In this document: piece after piece, positions 25,953-35,509 of the stretch | Position numbering within the stretch: the first letter of the stretch is position 1 | Layout: each line of letters begins with the position of its first letter | Assembly (NCBI RefSeq): GCF_000236685.1 | Contig: NC_016633.1 | Span: 2,852,001 to 2,916,000 of the forward strand | Direction of reading: 5' to 3' | Length of the DNA: 64,000 nt | Origin: Sphaerochaeta pleomorpha str. Grapes | Lineage (GTDB): Bacteria > Spirochaetota > Spirochaetia > Sphaerochaetales > Sphaerochaetaceae | Notes under the pieces: model-generated | What the model saw: the letters and a program-made list of their open reading frames with translations, nothing else | Database searches by the model: none | Told to the model about the DNA's origin: nothing | Made by a program: the position numbers and the translations under genes

Positions 25953-26899
25953 GTCAAATGGTAATGTATGTGGCTTTTGTCGGGGGCCTGGTTTTGATTA
26001 TAAAAGGCGGTGACTGGTTTGTCGATGCCGCTTCCTATGTCGCCGAGGCCTCGGGAGTCCCTAAGTTCGTCGTTGGGGCTACGGTAGTCAGTTTTGCAAC
26101 TACACTCCCGGAACTGATGGTTTCATCCCTGGCCATGATGCAGGGGAAGGTCGACATGGCATTAGGAAATATTGTCGGTTCTGTTACCGTCAATACTTCC
26201 TTTATCCTTCCTTTGAGTATTCTGTTCTTGAGTGTTTCGGTCAAACGTAAGGATAATTTCAACCTCAAAGTGCTCTTGTTTCTCCTTTCCGAGATAGTCT
26301 TGTTCGCCATTAGCCTTACCCGTGGGGCAAGTATGGTTAAATCCTTGGCCTTGGTAGTCATGTTTATCCTCTACATCATTGAGAATATTCACAGTGCCAA
26401 GAAGAAGAATGAACCCAATGATGAACTGGCTAAAGACCAGAAGACTATCATTTTGAACCTTGCTAAGTTTTTCGTAGGTTTGTTCGGGATAGTCTACGGT
26501 TCCCGACTTCTAGTGGACAATGGAAGCGAAATTGCAAGGAGCCTTGGAATTAGCGAGGCCTTCATAGCACTTACCGCAATTTCCATCGGGACTTCCTTGC
26601 CGGAACTGGTAACGGCAGTGTCTGCGATTATCAAGAAAGAAGCAGCCCTCTCGGTAGGGAATATCTTTGGGGCAAATACCCTCGATATCGTTATGATTAT
26701 TCCCGTATGCAGTTTTATTGCGAATAAAACCCAGGGAGTTCCCCTTCCTATTTCAGAAATGACCGTGATTCGGGATTTGCCAGTATGCATTGCTGTCTCA
26801 CTTGTAGCTACTATTCCGACCATGATCAAGGGGAAGTTCTACAAGTGGCAAGGTGTTTTGCTTCTCGTTATGTATGGTGCCTATCTGACACTTCTTTAG
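25949..26899 (+). CDS. Na+/Ca2+ exchanger-type antiporter (CaCA family, YrbG-like)
   Basis: A 316-residue membrane protein with about ten spans made of two homologous halves. The two alpha-repeat motifs are GATVVSFATTLPELMVS and AISIGTSLPELVTAVSA, the ion-binding regions of this family. The ATG overlaps the recX stop by four bases. The ion exchanged (Na+/Ca2+ or K+/Ca2+) cannot be told. Confidence 0.92.
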   Translation: MSQMVMYVAFVGGLVLIIKGGDWFVDAASYVAEASGVPKFVVGATVVSFATTLPELMVSSLAMMQGKVDMALGNIVGSVTVNTSFILPLSILFLSVSVKRKDNFNLKVLLFLLSEIVLFAISLTRGASMVKSLALVVMFILYIIENIHSAKKKNEPNDELAKDQKTIILNLAKFFVGLFGIVYGSRLLVDNGSEIARSLGISEAFIALTAISIGTSLPELVTAVSAIIKKEAALSVGNIFGANTLDIVMIIPVCSFIANKTQGVPLPISEMTVIRDLPVCIAVSLVATIPTMIKGKFYKWQGVLLLVMYGAYLTLL

Positions 26900-26990
26900 C
26901 CGGTAAACGGAAAAAGGCAAAGGAAAAGTCGCCTATTCTTCCTTTCCTCTTGTATAAGTACTGTTTTTGGGTATTCTCTTACTAATCAAT

Positions 26991-27914
26991 ATGTATAAAA
27001 CAACACAAGAATCCCTTCACAAAGGGATGATCCTTATTATAACTTCTGCAGTTTTCTTTTCGCTTGTCGGCGTAGGCATTCGAATGGCTGGCGATTTGCC
27101 TCTTATGCAGAAGTGTTTTTTCCGAAACATCGTAGCCCTGTTTTTTTCCTATCTCCTGCTGAAACGAAACAGGATTTCGTTATCAGTGGACCTATTCAAA
27201 CCAAATTTCTCTCTTCTGCTTCTGCGTTCCATCTTGGGAACCATCGGTATGTTCGGCAATTTCTATGCAGTGGACCACCTTCTGCTCGGTGACGCCTCTA
27301 TGCTTGCAAAAATGAGTCCTTTCTTTGTGGTAGTCTTCAGTGCATTTTTCCTGCAGGAAAAGGTCCGTCTCAACCAGGTCCTCTGTATTGTGGGCGCCTT
27401 CGCAGGGAGCTTGCTTATCGTCAAACCCTCTTTCTCCAATCTCCTGTTCATTCCTTCCTTGATCGGGCTGGTCGGAGGAATGGGTTCTGGCGGGGCACAT
27501 ACTGCAGTAAGGGCATTGGGAAAGAAAGGGGAGACCGGGGTCGTCGTAGTTTTCTTTTTTTCGCTTTTCTCGACGATTATAACCCTACCATCAACGCTTC
27601 TCAATTTTCATCCCATGACAATGGCCCAGTTGCTCTGGCTTCTCGCTACGGGATCACTTGCGGCCTGTGGCCAGTTTGCCCTTACCGCTGCCTACCGGTA
27701 TGCCCCGGCAAATAAGATTTCCGTCTACGATTACAGCCAGGTTATTTTTTCAGCCTTGCTAGGGTTTGTTATTTTCTCGCAGGTTCCTGATCTGTATAGC
27801 GGATTCGGTTACCTGGTGGTAATCGGCATGGGGTTTGCCATGTTCCTCTTTACAAAGAAAAACCAGCAAGAAGCTGGTTTTCCCCCAAGTACAATGCCGA
27901 GTAACGAACAGTAA
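26991..27914 (+). CDS. DMT/EamA-family membrane transporter
   Basis: A 307-residue protein with about ten membrane spans in two EamA repeats, likely a drug/metabolite or amino-acid exporter. The start at ATG 26991 is a best guess: no ribosome site is seen there, a TTG at 26967 would add eight residues, and ATG 27027 is also possible. Its last 60 bases contain a hairpin that serves as terminator for trpB on the opposite strand; the two genes converge with three bases between stops. Confidence 0.82.
   Translation: MYKTTQESLHKGMILIITSAVFFSLVGVGIRMAGDLPLMQKCFFRNIVALFFSYLLLKRNRISLSVDLFKPNFSLLLLRSILGTIGMFGNFYAVDHLLLGDASMLAKMSPFFVVVFSAFFLQEKVRLNQVLCIVGAFAGSLLIVKPSFSNLLFIPSLIGLVGGMGSGGAHTAVRALGKKGETGVVVVFFFSLFSTIITLPSTLLNFHPMTMAQLLWLLATGSLAACGQFALTAAYRYAPANKISVYDYSQVIFSALLGFVIFSQVPDLYSGFGYLVVIGMGFAMFLFTKKNQQEAGFPPSTMPSNEQ
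27854..27881 (-). terminator. Terminator of trpB, located inside the EamA gene
   Basis: AAAACCAGC (27859-27867) and GCTGGTTTT (27873-27881) form a perfect nine-pair stem. On the minus strand it is followed by a T-rich run (plus 27854-27862), about 37 bases past the trpB stop. Confidence 0.75.
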
Positions 27915-27917
27915 CAA

Positions 27918-29198
27918 TCAATTTCCTCTGATGTGTGCCAAAAATTCATCGAATCCGTTTTCATTTGCCTCAGGCTCATAGTCAACCAGCGGATAGTTTT
28001 CCATAACGAAATCGATATCCTTATCGCCACGTCCAGAAAGGTTTACCAAAATATTCTGGTCTTTTGTCAATTCTTGCGCGAGTTTGATGGCGTATGCCAC
28101 GGCATGTGATGATTCAAGGGCAGGAATAATCCCTTCCATCCTGCTCAGACCATAGAAAGCCTCCACGGCCTCCCGGTCTGTCGCTGTCTTGTAGTTTACC
28201 CTACCGATTGTTTTTAAATAACTGTGCTGAGGGCCGACTCCGGGGTAATCGAGTCCACTGGCAATGGAATAGACCGGGAGCGGTTCTCCTTTTTCATCCT
28301 GCAACAGGTAACTCTTGAAACCATGGAGCACGCCCACCGATCCCTTTGTCAAAGTAGCCGCATTAAGGGGAGTGTCCAAGCCTTTCCCTGCAGGTTCTAC
28401 ACCGTAGAGTGGGACTGAATCCTGCAGAAATGCGCTGAAGATACCCATGGCATTCGAACCACCGCCGACACAGGCTACGATAGAATCGGGAAGTTTGCCT
28501 GTCATTGATGCAAACTGTTTCTTTGCTTCAAAGCCAACAATGCTCTGGAAATCGCGGACCATCATAGGGAAGGGATGCGGACCCACAACAGACCCGATGC
28601 AATAAATCTGGGAGATCGGATCGCCAAGGTAGGCTTCGAAGGCAGCATCGACAGCATCCTTGAGAGTCTGGGTTCCCCTGGTGACTTCTACGACTTTTGC
28701 CCCGAGTACTTTCATTCTGCTTACATTTGGTGCTTCTTTTCGTATGTCTATGGCGCCCATATAGATATCACATTCAAGCCCCATGAGGGCTGCGGCCGTT
28801 GCAAGGGCAACCCCATGCTGTCCCGCCCCGGTCTCTGCAATAACTTTTTTCTTCCCCATCTTTTTTGCCAGGAGTACTTCTCCGATGCAATGGTTGATCT
28901 TATGGGCCCCTGTATGGTTCAAGTCTTCACGCTTGAGATAAATCTGGGCTCCCCCGATTGCATCGGAAAGACGCTTTGCATGGTAGACAGGGGAAGGTCT
29001 TCCGACGTAATGGGTCAAAAGGTCATTCAGTTCCTCAAGAAACGCAGGATCCTTAACGATTTTCTCATATTCTGCGGTAACCTCATCCATGACAGCCTGC
29101 AGTTGCGGGGGGATGAATGATCCTCCGAATTCGCCAAAATAGCCATCCTGGGTAGGAAGATTGGTTGTATCGATATCCTTGATTATTCCGTTTTTCAT
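27918..29198 (-). CDS. trpB: Tryptophan synthase beta chain, stand-alone
   Basis: A 426-residue PLP enzyme that condenses indole and serine to tryptophan. The TrpB1 signature [14 protein letters not shown] is present with PLP lysine Lys100, plus ETGAGQHG and the phosphate-binding GGGSNA. AAGGAG is six bases before the ATG. No trpA or other trp gene is adjacent; the neighbours are thioredoxin and an exporter. It may salvage indole rather than complete a local pathway. Confidence 0.95.
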   Translation of the reverse strand: MKNGIIKDIDTTNLPTQDGYFGEFGGSFIPPQLQAVMDEVTAEYEKIVKDPAFLEELNDLLTHYVGRPSPVYHAKRLSDAIGGAQIYLKREDLNHTGAHKINHCIGEVLLAKKMGKKKVIAETGAGQHGVALATAAALMGLECDIYMGAIDIRKEAPNVSRMKVLGAKVVEVTRGTQTLKDAVDAAFEAYLGDPISQIYCIGSVVGPHPFPMMVRDFQSIVGFEAKKQFASMTGKLPDSIVACVGGGSNAMGIFSAFLQDSVPLYGVEPAGKGLDTPLNAATLTKGSVGVLHGFKSYLLQDEKGEPLPVYSIASGLDYPGVGPQHSYLKTIGRVNYKTATDREAVEAFYGLSRMEGIIPALESSHAVAYAIKLAQELTKDQNILVNLSGRGDKDIDFVMENYPLVDYEPEANENGFDEFLAHIRGN

Positions 29199-29274
29199 GA
29201 TATGCTCCTTTGCTTCTTATGAGCATGTTACTGTATATAGAAACATCATGTCAAGGAAAATATGTCTGTTTGTT

Positions 29275-29316
29275 AAAAAAAATAAGCCCACAACCGTGTG
29301 ATACGGACATGGGCTT
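29275..29316 (-). terminator. Rho-independent terminator of trxA
   Basis: AAGCCCA (29284-29290) pairs with TGGGCTT (29310-29316), with an inner CCGT/ACGG helix, and the minus-strand transcript then enters a T-run (A-run 29275-29282). Confidence 0.8.
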
Positions 29317-29335
29317 TTGCGCTGGGTCGGTTTTT

Positions 29336-29650
29336 TTACAGGCCGAGTAGTTTTTTGCAGGCATCAGCATCGCGTACGCCAACTGCCTTGTTTGTGATTT
29401 TTCCGTCTTTGTAGAACAGAAGGGTAGGGATGGACTGAACGCCAAAAGTTGCGGCAAGTTCGCCTTCCTCGTCTACGTTGACCTTACAGATCTTTACCTT
29501 GTCTGCTGCATATTCTTTGTCAAGCTGTTCAAGGATACCACCCTGCATTCTGCAAGGACCGCACCAGGTTGCCCAGAAATCCACTACAACGGGAACAGTG
29601 CTTTTCAATACTTCTTCTTCATATGTTTTTTTTGTCAGGTGTTTAATCAT
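29336..29650 (-). CDS. trxA: Thioredoxin
   Basis: A 104-residue thioredoxin with active site WCGPC (Cys30, Cys33) and the cis-proline loop SIPT. It reduces protein disulphides in the cytoplasm, normally with thioredoxin reductase, which is not in this window. TAGGAG lies before the ATG, and a terminator follows. Confidence 0.97.
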   Translation of the reverse strand: MIKHLTKKTYEEEVLKSTVPVVVDFWATWCGPCRMQGGILEQLDKEYAADKVKICKVNVDEEGELAATFGVQSIPTLLFYKDGKITNKAVGVRDADACKKLLGL

Positions 29651-29752
29651 CTTTTGTCTCCTATGTCTCTACTATACCTATTTTTTTCTCTACCGCATAG
29701 TAAAAAATAAAAAATAGTTGCGGATAACAAATAAAAAAATACCCCTATCGTT

Positions 29753-29782
29753 TTGGTGTTTTCTGTCGATTTGCTGTATCAT
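29753..29782 (+). promoter_or_regulatory. Predicted promoter of the dipeptidase gene, possibly leaderless
   Basis: TTGGTG (29753-29758) and TATCAT (29777-29782) are 18 bases apart, with TG just before the -10 box. The ATG at 29789 starts six bases after the -10 box and has no Shine-Dalgarno sequence, so the mRNA may start at the start codon. Confidence 0.5.
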
Positions 29783-29788
29783 AGATGC

Positions 29789-30724
29789 ATGAAACCCTTG
29801 ATAGATCTCCATTGTGATACGTTCTTTGCAATGCACGAAAACCCAAAACAGGGAAACCTGAAACAGAATTCTTTCTCAGTCGATATTGAAAAGATGCAAA
29901 GAGGCAAAGTTGGGGCCTCTTGTTTCGCCCTATTTGTCGAGTTGCAGGAGGGAGCCGAGCCCTGGAATGAGGTTTGTGCCTTGCATGATCTTTTTGTACA
30001 CGAGATGACAGAAAATGCCGATACCATCCGACAGATAAAAACAGCGAAGGACTTTTCCTCAAATGACCGCCTGGGAGCTATCCTCAGCTGTGAGGAAGGG
30101 CAGGTGATCGAAGGTGACCTCTCTCGATTGGCTATCCTTGGCCAATGGGGGGTAAGACTTTTTACCCTGACCTGGAATTTTGAAAATGACTTGGCTTACC
30201 CCAATTCATCGGATAAGAAGATTATGGGCAACGCACTGAAACCGCTTGGGCTCGAAGCTGTCAGTGAATTGGAGAGGCAGCACATATTGGTTGATGTTTC
30301 CCATCTGAACGACGGAGGATTCTGGGATGTTGTCAGGTATGCTAAGAAACCCTTTCTCGCTTCACACTCAAACAGCAGGTTTTGTACATCGGCAAACCGG
30401 AACCTTACCGATGAAATGATCAGGGCCCTTGCAAGCAAAGGCGGGGTTGCCGGACTGAATTTCTACCCGCCATACCTTAGTGATGATTCTTTACATGCCT
30501 CGAGAATTGAGGACATGGTTCGCCATTTGCAACACATGCACAATATCGGGGGAGCGGAAGTCTTGGCCCTGGGGACCGATTTCGATGGAATCGAAGGTGA
30601 CTTGGAGATTCCCGATATCTCAAAGATGGAAAAACTCTGGGAGGCGCTCAAGAAGGCAGATTTCAAGGAACGTGAACTGGATATGCTTTGGCAGACTAAC
30701 GCTTTGAGACTTCTTGGCGAATAG
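29789..30724 (+). CDS. Membrane dipeptidase (peptidase family M19)
   Basis: A 311-residue zinc-dependent dipeptidase of the renal dipeptidase family. Metal ligands visible are His8 and Asp10 (IDLHCDT), the bridging Glu in LSCEEGQVIEGD, and the histidines in VDVSHLND and ASHSNS. It would cleave dipeptides, possibly those imported by Opp. The ATG at 29789 opens directly into the family motif. The last 29 bases overlap the end of the convergent AlkD-like gene. Confidence 0.92.
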   Translation: MKPLIDLHCDTFFAMHENPKQGNLKQNSFSVDIEKMQRGKVGASCFALFVELQEGAEPWNEVCALHDLFVHEMTENADTIRQIKTAKDFSSNDRLGAILSCEEGQVIEGDLSRLAILGQWGVRLFTLTWNFENDLAYPNSSDKKIMGNALKPLGLEAVSELERQHILVDVSHLNDGGFWDVVRYAKKPFLASHSNSRFCTSANRNLTDEMIRALASKGGVAGLNFYPPYLSDDSLHASRIEDMVRHLQHMHNIGGAEVLALGTDFDGIEGDLEIPDISKMEKLWEALKKADFKERELDMLWQTNALRLLGE

Positions 30725-31403
30725 ACCGCAACAACACCTTATCCTCTGGGGAGACCCGGAAAGATTCAATGCACTTCTGTATTGCTTTTTTCTGGACTCC
30801 GATGGGCAACCTGCCGGTTTTAAGGTAGGGGAGGGTCTCCTCCCTATATTTGGCAAAGGCTGTTGCATAGAACCAGCCAAGGCCCATTGTCACATAATAA
30901 TGATCATTGGTGACAGCACTCAGAATTTCCAGGGTTTTATTGGCATACTCATCGGTCAGGTACCAGCACATCAACGCTATGGTGGCGAAACGGATGTCCC
31001 AGGGGTTCTCAGAGGACAGAAACCCAAGAAAGAACGGCCAATATTCTTTTTGATGTTTGCCCACTGTGGTCAAGGCACTGCACAGCGTATCATTTGTGGC
31101 CCAGCCATCGTTATAGGCGAGCAGTTCCCTCAGGTAGCCCTGTGTTGTCCCACTATCAAGCTTGAGCAAGCCCAAGACTTTATAGGCAAGGATTATCTCT
31201 TCATAGGAGACGTCCCCAAACAATAAAAAATCATCAATAAACAGGCTTCCCTCAGCCTTTGCCAATTCCTTGGCAAGGGCATTGAGCTGGGGGGAACGAA
31301 TACCCAAAACCGGGTGATCTGAGCATTTCAGTCGATATTGGAACTGGGCATAGGCACTATCACTGAGCAGGAAGAGCTTTGCTTGCAGCATTTCTCTGTT
31401 CAT
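30696..31403 (-). CDS. DNA alkylation repair protein, AlkD-like
   Basis: A 235-residue protein built of HEAT-like helical repeats, matching the AlkC/AlkD DNA glycosylase family that removes alkylated bases. Family features are LGIRSPQLNALAKEL near the N terminus, and NDGWATNDTLCSAL and NPWDIRFATIALMCWYL in the middle. It overlaps the glycerate kinase stop by four bases, so it is part of the glycerate operon transcript, an odd pairing. It overlaps the opposing dipeptidase gene by 29 bases. Confidence 0.87.
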   Translation of the reverse strand: MNREMLQAKLFLLSDSAYAQFQYRLKCSDHPVLGIRSPQLNALAKELAKAEGSLFIDDFLLFGDVSYEEIILAYKVLGLLKLDSGTTQGYLRELLAYNDGWATNDTLCSALTTVGKHQKEYWPFFLGFLSSENPWDIRFATIALMCWYLTDEYANKTLEILSAVTNDHYYVTMGLGWFYATAFAKYREETLPYLKTGRLPIGVQKKAIQKCIESFRVSPEDKVLLRSIRQEVSKR

Positions 31404-32533
31404 AGCCCCATCCGTTTGATGAACCGCATAAGGTTGTCTATGGTTTTATCCATGTCTTCCTTTGCACGGGTTTTGGCGACTTTAAAATCTACAGCAAGCC
31501 GGTTTATCGAAAAAATGGCACTGACGCCCTCGTCATAGGCACCCTCAACATTATCAGCAATATCTCCGACAACGGCGACGACAGGAACGTTGGCTTTCTT
31601 GGCCCTACGGGCTACCCCGATGACAACTTTCCCCCGTAAGGACTGTTCATCTATTTTTCCTTCCCCGGTCAGTACCAAATCGGTATTTTGGAGAAGCGCA
31701 TCAAACCCTACGGTATCGAGAACGGTTTCTATACCCATCTGCAATTGCGATTTGAAGAATGCGGCCATGCCTCCACCCATCCCTCCGGCAGCTCCGGACC
31801 CAGCGATGGACTGGACATCTACTTTGCAATCCCGTTCAATTACCTTGGCAAGTGATTGCATATTTGCATCGAGGCGTTCTACCAAAGCAGGGTCGGCACC
31901 TTTCTGTGGGGAAAAGACATATGCAGCGCCAGTCTTGCCATGGAACGGGTTGTCGATATCACACATGGTGGTTATGGTACTATTCTGTATCCTTGGGTCA
32001 AGGGAATCAGTATCTATGGACGCTACCTTGTCAAGGTTTCCCCCGGTTGGTACGAAGGTTCTTCCCTCTTTGTCCTTGAATACCACGCCGCAGGCAGCGG
32101 CTGCCCCGCATCCCGCATCATTGGTTGCGCTTCCCCCAAGGCCGACGATGATAGTTACACAGCCATGCTTTGCAGCATCGATCATCAATTGGCCTACCCC
32201 ATAGGTTGTGGTCAGGTCAGGATGAAGGTCCTCGCCTACCAGCGGCAGTCCTGCACAGGCTGCCATTTCAATTACTGCCGTATTCCCCTTGAGTATCCCG
32301 TAGAAAGATTCCATGGGGTTGCCGAAGGGGCCTTGGACAGTAAGGTATACCTTCTCACCGCCAACTGCCTGCAAAAAAGCGTCGACACTTCCTTCCCCGC
32401 CATCTGCTACCGGTATCGAGGTAACCTGAGCGTCAGGAAAGTGACGTTTTGTAGCTTTGCCCATGATTGTACAGATTTGTTCGGAACTCATGGTTCCTTT
32501 GAAGGAATCGGGAATCAATAGAAAGTTTTTCAT
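31400..32533 (-). CDS. Glycerate kinase (GarK/GlxK family)
   Basis: A 377-residue type I glycerate kinase producing 2- or 3-phosphoglycerate from D-glycerate. The conserved ADGGEG, GLGGSATNDAGCGAAAA and LVLTGEGKIDEQSL motifs are all present. CAGGAG precedes the ATG. It follows the GntP-type permease gene by 53 bases, which suggests that the permease imports glycerate. Confidence 0.93.
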   Translation of the reverse strand: MKNFLLIPDSFKGTMSSEQICTIMGKATKRHFPDAQVTSIPVADGGEGSVDAFLQAVGGEKVYLTVQGPFGNPMESFYGILKGNTAVIEMAACAGLPLVGEDLHPDLTTTYGVGQLMIDAAKHGCVTIIVGLGGSATNDAGCGAAAACGVVFKDKEGRTFVPTGGNLDKVASIDTDSLDPRIQNSTITTMCDIDNPFHGKTGAAYVFSPQKGADPALVERLDANMQSLAKVIERDCKVDVQSIAGSGAAGGMGGGMAAFFKSQLQMGIETVLDTVGFDALLQNTDLVLTGEGKIDEQSLRGKVVIGVARRAKKANVPVVAVVGDIADNVEGAYDEGVSAIFSINRLAVDFKVAKTRAKEDMDKTIDNLMRFIKRMGL

Positions 32534-32552
32534 AGCAGGCTCCTGAAAAGTT

Positions 32553-32572
32553 CCGGGGGAAGAATCCCCCGG
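32553..32572 (-). other. Intercistronic hairpin between permease and glycerate kinase genes
   Basis: CCGGGGG (32553-32559) and CCCCCGG (32566-32572) form a perfect seven-pair stem with a six-base loop. Only a weak T-run follows on the minus strand, so it is more likely a partial terminator or an mRNA-end stabiliser than a full stop. Confidence 0.6.
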
Positions 32573-32586
32573 TAGTATTCAGCCCA

Positions 32587-33963
32587 TTATAGCAAAAAGA
32601 GCGATAAAATCCAGATAAAGAGTATGCAAGCAATTCCTTGGAATAAGGTTACGGTTGTCTGCGTCTTATATCCATCCTCAGGGGTAATTCCCCCGAAGTT
32701 TGTAACCACCCAGAAATAACTGTCATTGGCATGTGATACGGTCATAGCCCCTGCGCCGATTGCCATTACAGTCAAAGCAGCGGCGACAGGTGAGGTGAGT
32801 CCCAAAGCGCTCATCATGGAACCACCATCCAAGAAGCTTCCCATAATCCCTGCTGTTGTGGTGATCGCCACAGTAGAGGATCCCTGTGCCGTCTTGAGGA
32901 TTGCCGAGATGATGAAGGGGAAGAAAATTCCTACCATACTCAGTGCCGCGGCATTTTCTTTCATGTACCCTACAAATCCAGCACTTGCAATTACCTTGCC
33001 CAGAACTCCGCCGGCTGCTGTGATGAACAGGATAGGTCCGACGACTTTCAGCGTTTCTGTGGTCATAGCGTTGAATTGCTTCAGCATGCTTTTTTGGCCA
33101 AGCAGGATAATCCCAAAGATCAAACCTACGGTCAATGCAATGATCGGGGTTCCCAGGAAGGTGAAAAAGTCAGAGACAGCACCTTGCCATTTCAATGCGT
33201 TGGAAATCGATCCGAAGGCCATACAGAGGATTGGGATGATAATCGGTGCGAGAGCCATGAATCCATTGGGGAGGTCCCCAAAGCTTTTCAGCAGTTCCTC
33301 ATAATCCTGGGTATCTGTATCCTCAACGGTCTCTTCGGTACTCTTTACCCGTTTTCCAATAAAGTTGGCAAAGAAATAGGCGACTAACAGAGACGGTATT
33401 GAGCAGAGTATTCCCAGGCCGATTACCAATAACAAGTTGTTTCCTATGCCCAACGTTCCTGCCGCCGCAATTGGACCTGGGGTTGGCGGGATAAGAACAT
33501 GGGAAGTGTATAAACCGGCTGAGAGGGCAACAGTCATGGCAACCGAGGAAAAATGGGTCTTTTTCTGAAGGGCTTTTCTGATAGGGTTGAGGATGACGAA
33601 GCCACTGTCACAGAAGACAGGGATGGATACTACCCAGCCCATCAGTTCCATGGCAAGTTGAGGGCGTTTATGGCCAACCAAACGGACTACCATTTCGGCA
33701 AGCTTCAAGGCTGCCCCGGTTTTTTCGAGAATGGTTCCGATCAAGGCCCCGAGGATAATAACAATGCCTATGCTGCTGAATATGCCGCTAAAGCCTGACC
33801 CGATAATACCGGGAATATCTTTTAACGGGATACCGACAACAATGGCTAGAATCAGGGAAATCCCCATCAAAGCCAAAAACGGGTTCACATTCCATTTTGA
33901 GATTGCGATGATCATAATCGCAATTGCAATGATAAAAGTAATGATCAGAGCTATTCCAGACAT
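32587..33963 (-). CDS. GntP-family organic-acid permease
   Basis: A 458-residue inner-membrane symporter of the gluconate/GntP family with about 12 spans. Family features include GLYTSHVLIPPTPGPIAAAG and the C-terminal SHANDSYFWVVTNFGG. GGAGGAAC lies before the ATG. Its pairing with glycerate kinase makes glycerate the most likely substrate, though gluconate or a related hydroxy acid is possible. Confidence 0.92.
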   Translation of the reverse strand: MSGIALIITFIIAIAIMIIAISKWNVNPFLALMGISLILAIVVGIPLKDIPGIIGSGFSGIFSSIGIVIILGALIGTILEKTGAALKLAEMVVRLVGHKRPQLAMELMGWVVSIPVFCDSGFVILNPIRKALQKKTHFSSVAMTVALSAGLYTSHVLIPPTPGPIAAAGTLGIGNNLLLVIGLGILCSIPSLLVAYFFANFIGKRVKSTEETVEDTDTQDYEELLKSFGDLPNGFMALAPIIIPILCMAFGSISNALKWQGAVSDFFTFLGTPIIALTVGLIFGIILLGQKSMLKQFNAMTTETLKVVGPILFITAAGGVLGKVIASAGFVGYMKENAAALSMVGIFFPFIISAILKTAQGSSTVAITTTAGIMGSFLDGGSMMSALGLTSPVAAALTVMAIGAGAMTVSHANDSYFWVVTNFGGITPEDGYKTQTTVTLFQGIACILFIWILSLFLL

Positions 33964-34043
33964 TTGTTCCTCCTTGTCGAATTCTCCACTAGTGTATCAT
34001 GGAAATTTAATGTAGGAGGAAAAATAATCGGGCAACATAGTTT

Positions 34044-35501
34044 TTATCGTTTCCAGAAAACCTTTGAAAACAATGAATAAACAGTGAAAAGTTCAAGTCT
34101 TCCTGCGAGCATCAAGAAGGAGCAGACCCATTTGATCCAGGACGGGTAGAAAGCAAAATTTCCCGTGGGCCCTACTTCGGAAAAGCCAATACCTATATTG
34201 CCCAGGCAGAGAAAAGAACTGGAAAAACAGGTAAGGATATCAGCCCCACTGAAGGATATCAGGACAGCTCCGATAAGCCCTGTTGCAATATAAACGCCGA
34301 AGAAGGTCGAGATGGAAAGCAAGATTTCATTCTTTACCGAGTTTTGACCAACCCTTACGTGGAAAATTCCATTTGGATGGATTCTTTGTTTGATATTCAC
34401 GAAAGCCATTTTCATAAGCGTCACCACGCGTATTACCTTGATACCGCCACCGGCAGAACCTGCACAGCCACCGACAAATACCAAGAGAAACAAGAGCATC
34501 TGGGGGAGTGAAGGCCAATTGATATAATTCGCCGTTGCAAAACCCGTGGTAGTGATAATCGAAGCATTCTGAAAAGCACTGAAGCGCAAAGACTGCCAGA
34601 ACCCATCGTAGGTACCGTTATAGGAGAGGCTTATAGCGGAAATGATGGAGATGATACCCCAGATTCCAAGATATGCCCTCAGTTCCCCATCCTTCCAGAC
34701 CGAACGGAGGTGCCCTGAGATTGCTTTATAATATAAAGCGAAATTTGCACCGGCAATCATCATGAATACGGTAACCACAATATCTACATAGGCACTTTGA
34801 AATGTTCCTATGGATGCGTTCTTTACACAGAATCCGGCAGCGGCCATCGTGGAGAAAGTAACGGTTACCGCTTCATACAGGCTCAGGCCGCCGAATTTCA
34901 GCAGTATTGTTTCCAGAAGCGAAAACAGTACATAAATGGTCCAGAGAATTGAAGCAGTCGTCTTTATCTTCGGTGTGAGTTTGTCCTTTGTCGGCCCTAC
35001 GGACTCTGCTCCTACCAGCATGGTCCCCGATACACCCAAGGCAGGGAGAAGCGCCACAAATAAGACTACGATTCCCATTCCTCCGAGCCAGTTTGTCTCG
35101 GACCTCCAAAATAGTATGGATTTCGGCAGGCTTTCGATCTCTGGCAAAACCGTAGCCCCTGTAGTGGTGAAACCACTCATAATTTCAAAATAGGCACTGC
35201 TATAGTCGACATATGAGCCACTGACGACTAAAGGGATTGCACTGAACGCGGTTGCAATTATCCAAGTGGAGGATACAAACAAATATCCATCGCGGGCATT
35301 CAGGTGGGTGTTGGTATTATTTCTGGTAATAAGGAAAATTGCTGCACTGAAAAGGAAAACTGCACCATAGGTAACCAAAAAACCGTGTAAAGCTGTGGTT
35401 TCGCCATAATACAATGCAAGGCATGTAGGAATGCCCATGAACAGAGCGAGAATAATCAATATTTTTGCCAGGAGTGTAGCATCTTGTTTCCAGTTAATCA
35501 T
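34044..35501 (-). CDS. trkH: Trk potassium uptake system membrane subunit
   Basis: A 485-residue TrkH/KtrB-family channel with four membrane-pore-membrane repeats; pore regions are seen as FTTTGATVL, STMAAAGFCV, ITTTGFATAN and LCLGNIGIGF. It conducts K+ with the regulatory subunit encoded immediately upstream; the genes are eight bases apart. Confidence 0.94.
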   Translation of the reverse strand: MINWKQDATLLAKILIILALFMGIPTCLALYYGETTALHGFLVTYGAVFLFSAAIFLITRNNTNTHLNARDGYLFVSSTWIIATAFSAIPLVVSGSYVDYSSAYFEIMSGFTTTGATVLPEIESLPKSILFWRSETNWLGGMGIVVLFVALLPALGVSGTMLVGAESVGPTKDKLTPKIKTTASILWTIYVLFSLLETILLKFGGLSLYEAVTVTFSTMAAAGFCVKNASIGTFQSAYVDIVVTVFMMIAGANFALYYKAISGHLRSVWKDGELRAYLGIWGIISIISAISLSYNGTYDGFWQSLRFSAFQNASIITTTGFATANYINWPSLPQMLLFLLVFVGGCAGSAGGGIKVIRVVTLMKMAFVNIKQRIHPNGIFHVRVGQNSVKNEILLSISTFFGVYIATGLIGAVLISFSGADILTCFSSSFLCLGNIGIGFSEVGPTGNFAFYPSWIKWVCSFLMLAGRLELFTVYSLFSKVFWKR

Positions 35502-35509
35502 ATACCAGC

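Noticed and set aside
26900-26960. Possible terminator after the CaCA antiporter gene
   Set aside because: Only scattered short complementary runs; no stable stem with a T-run.
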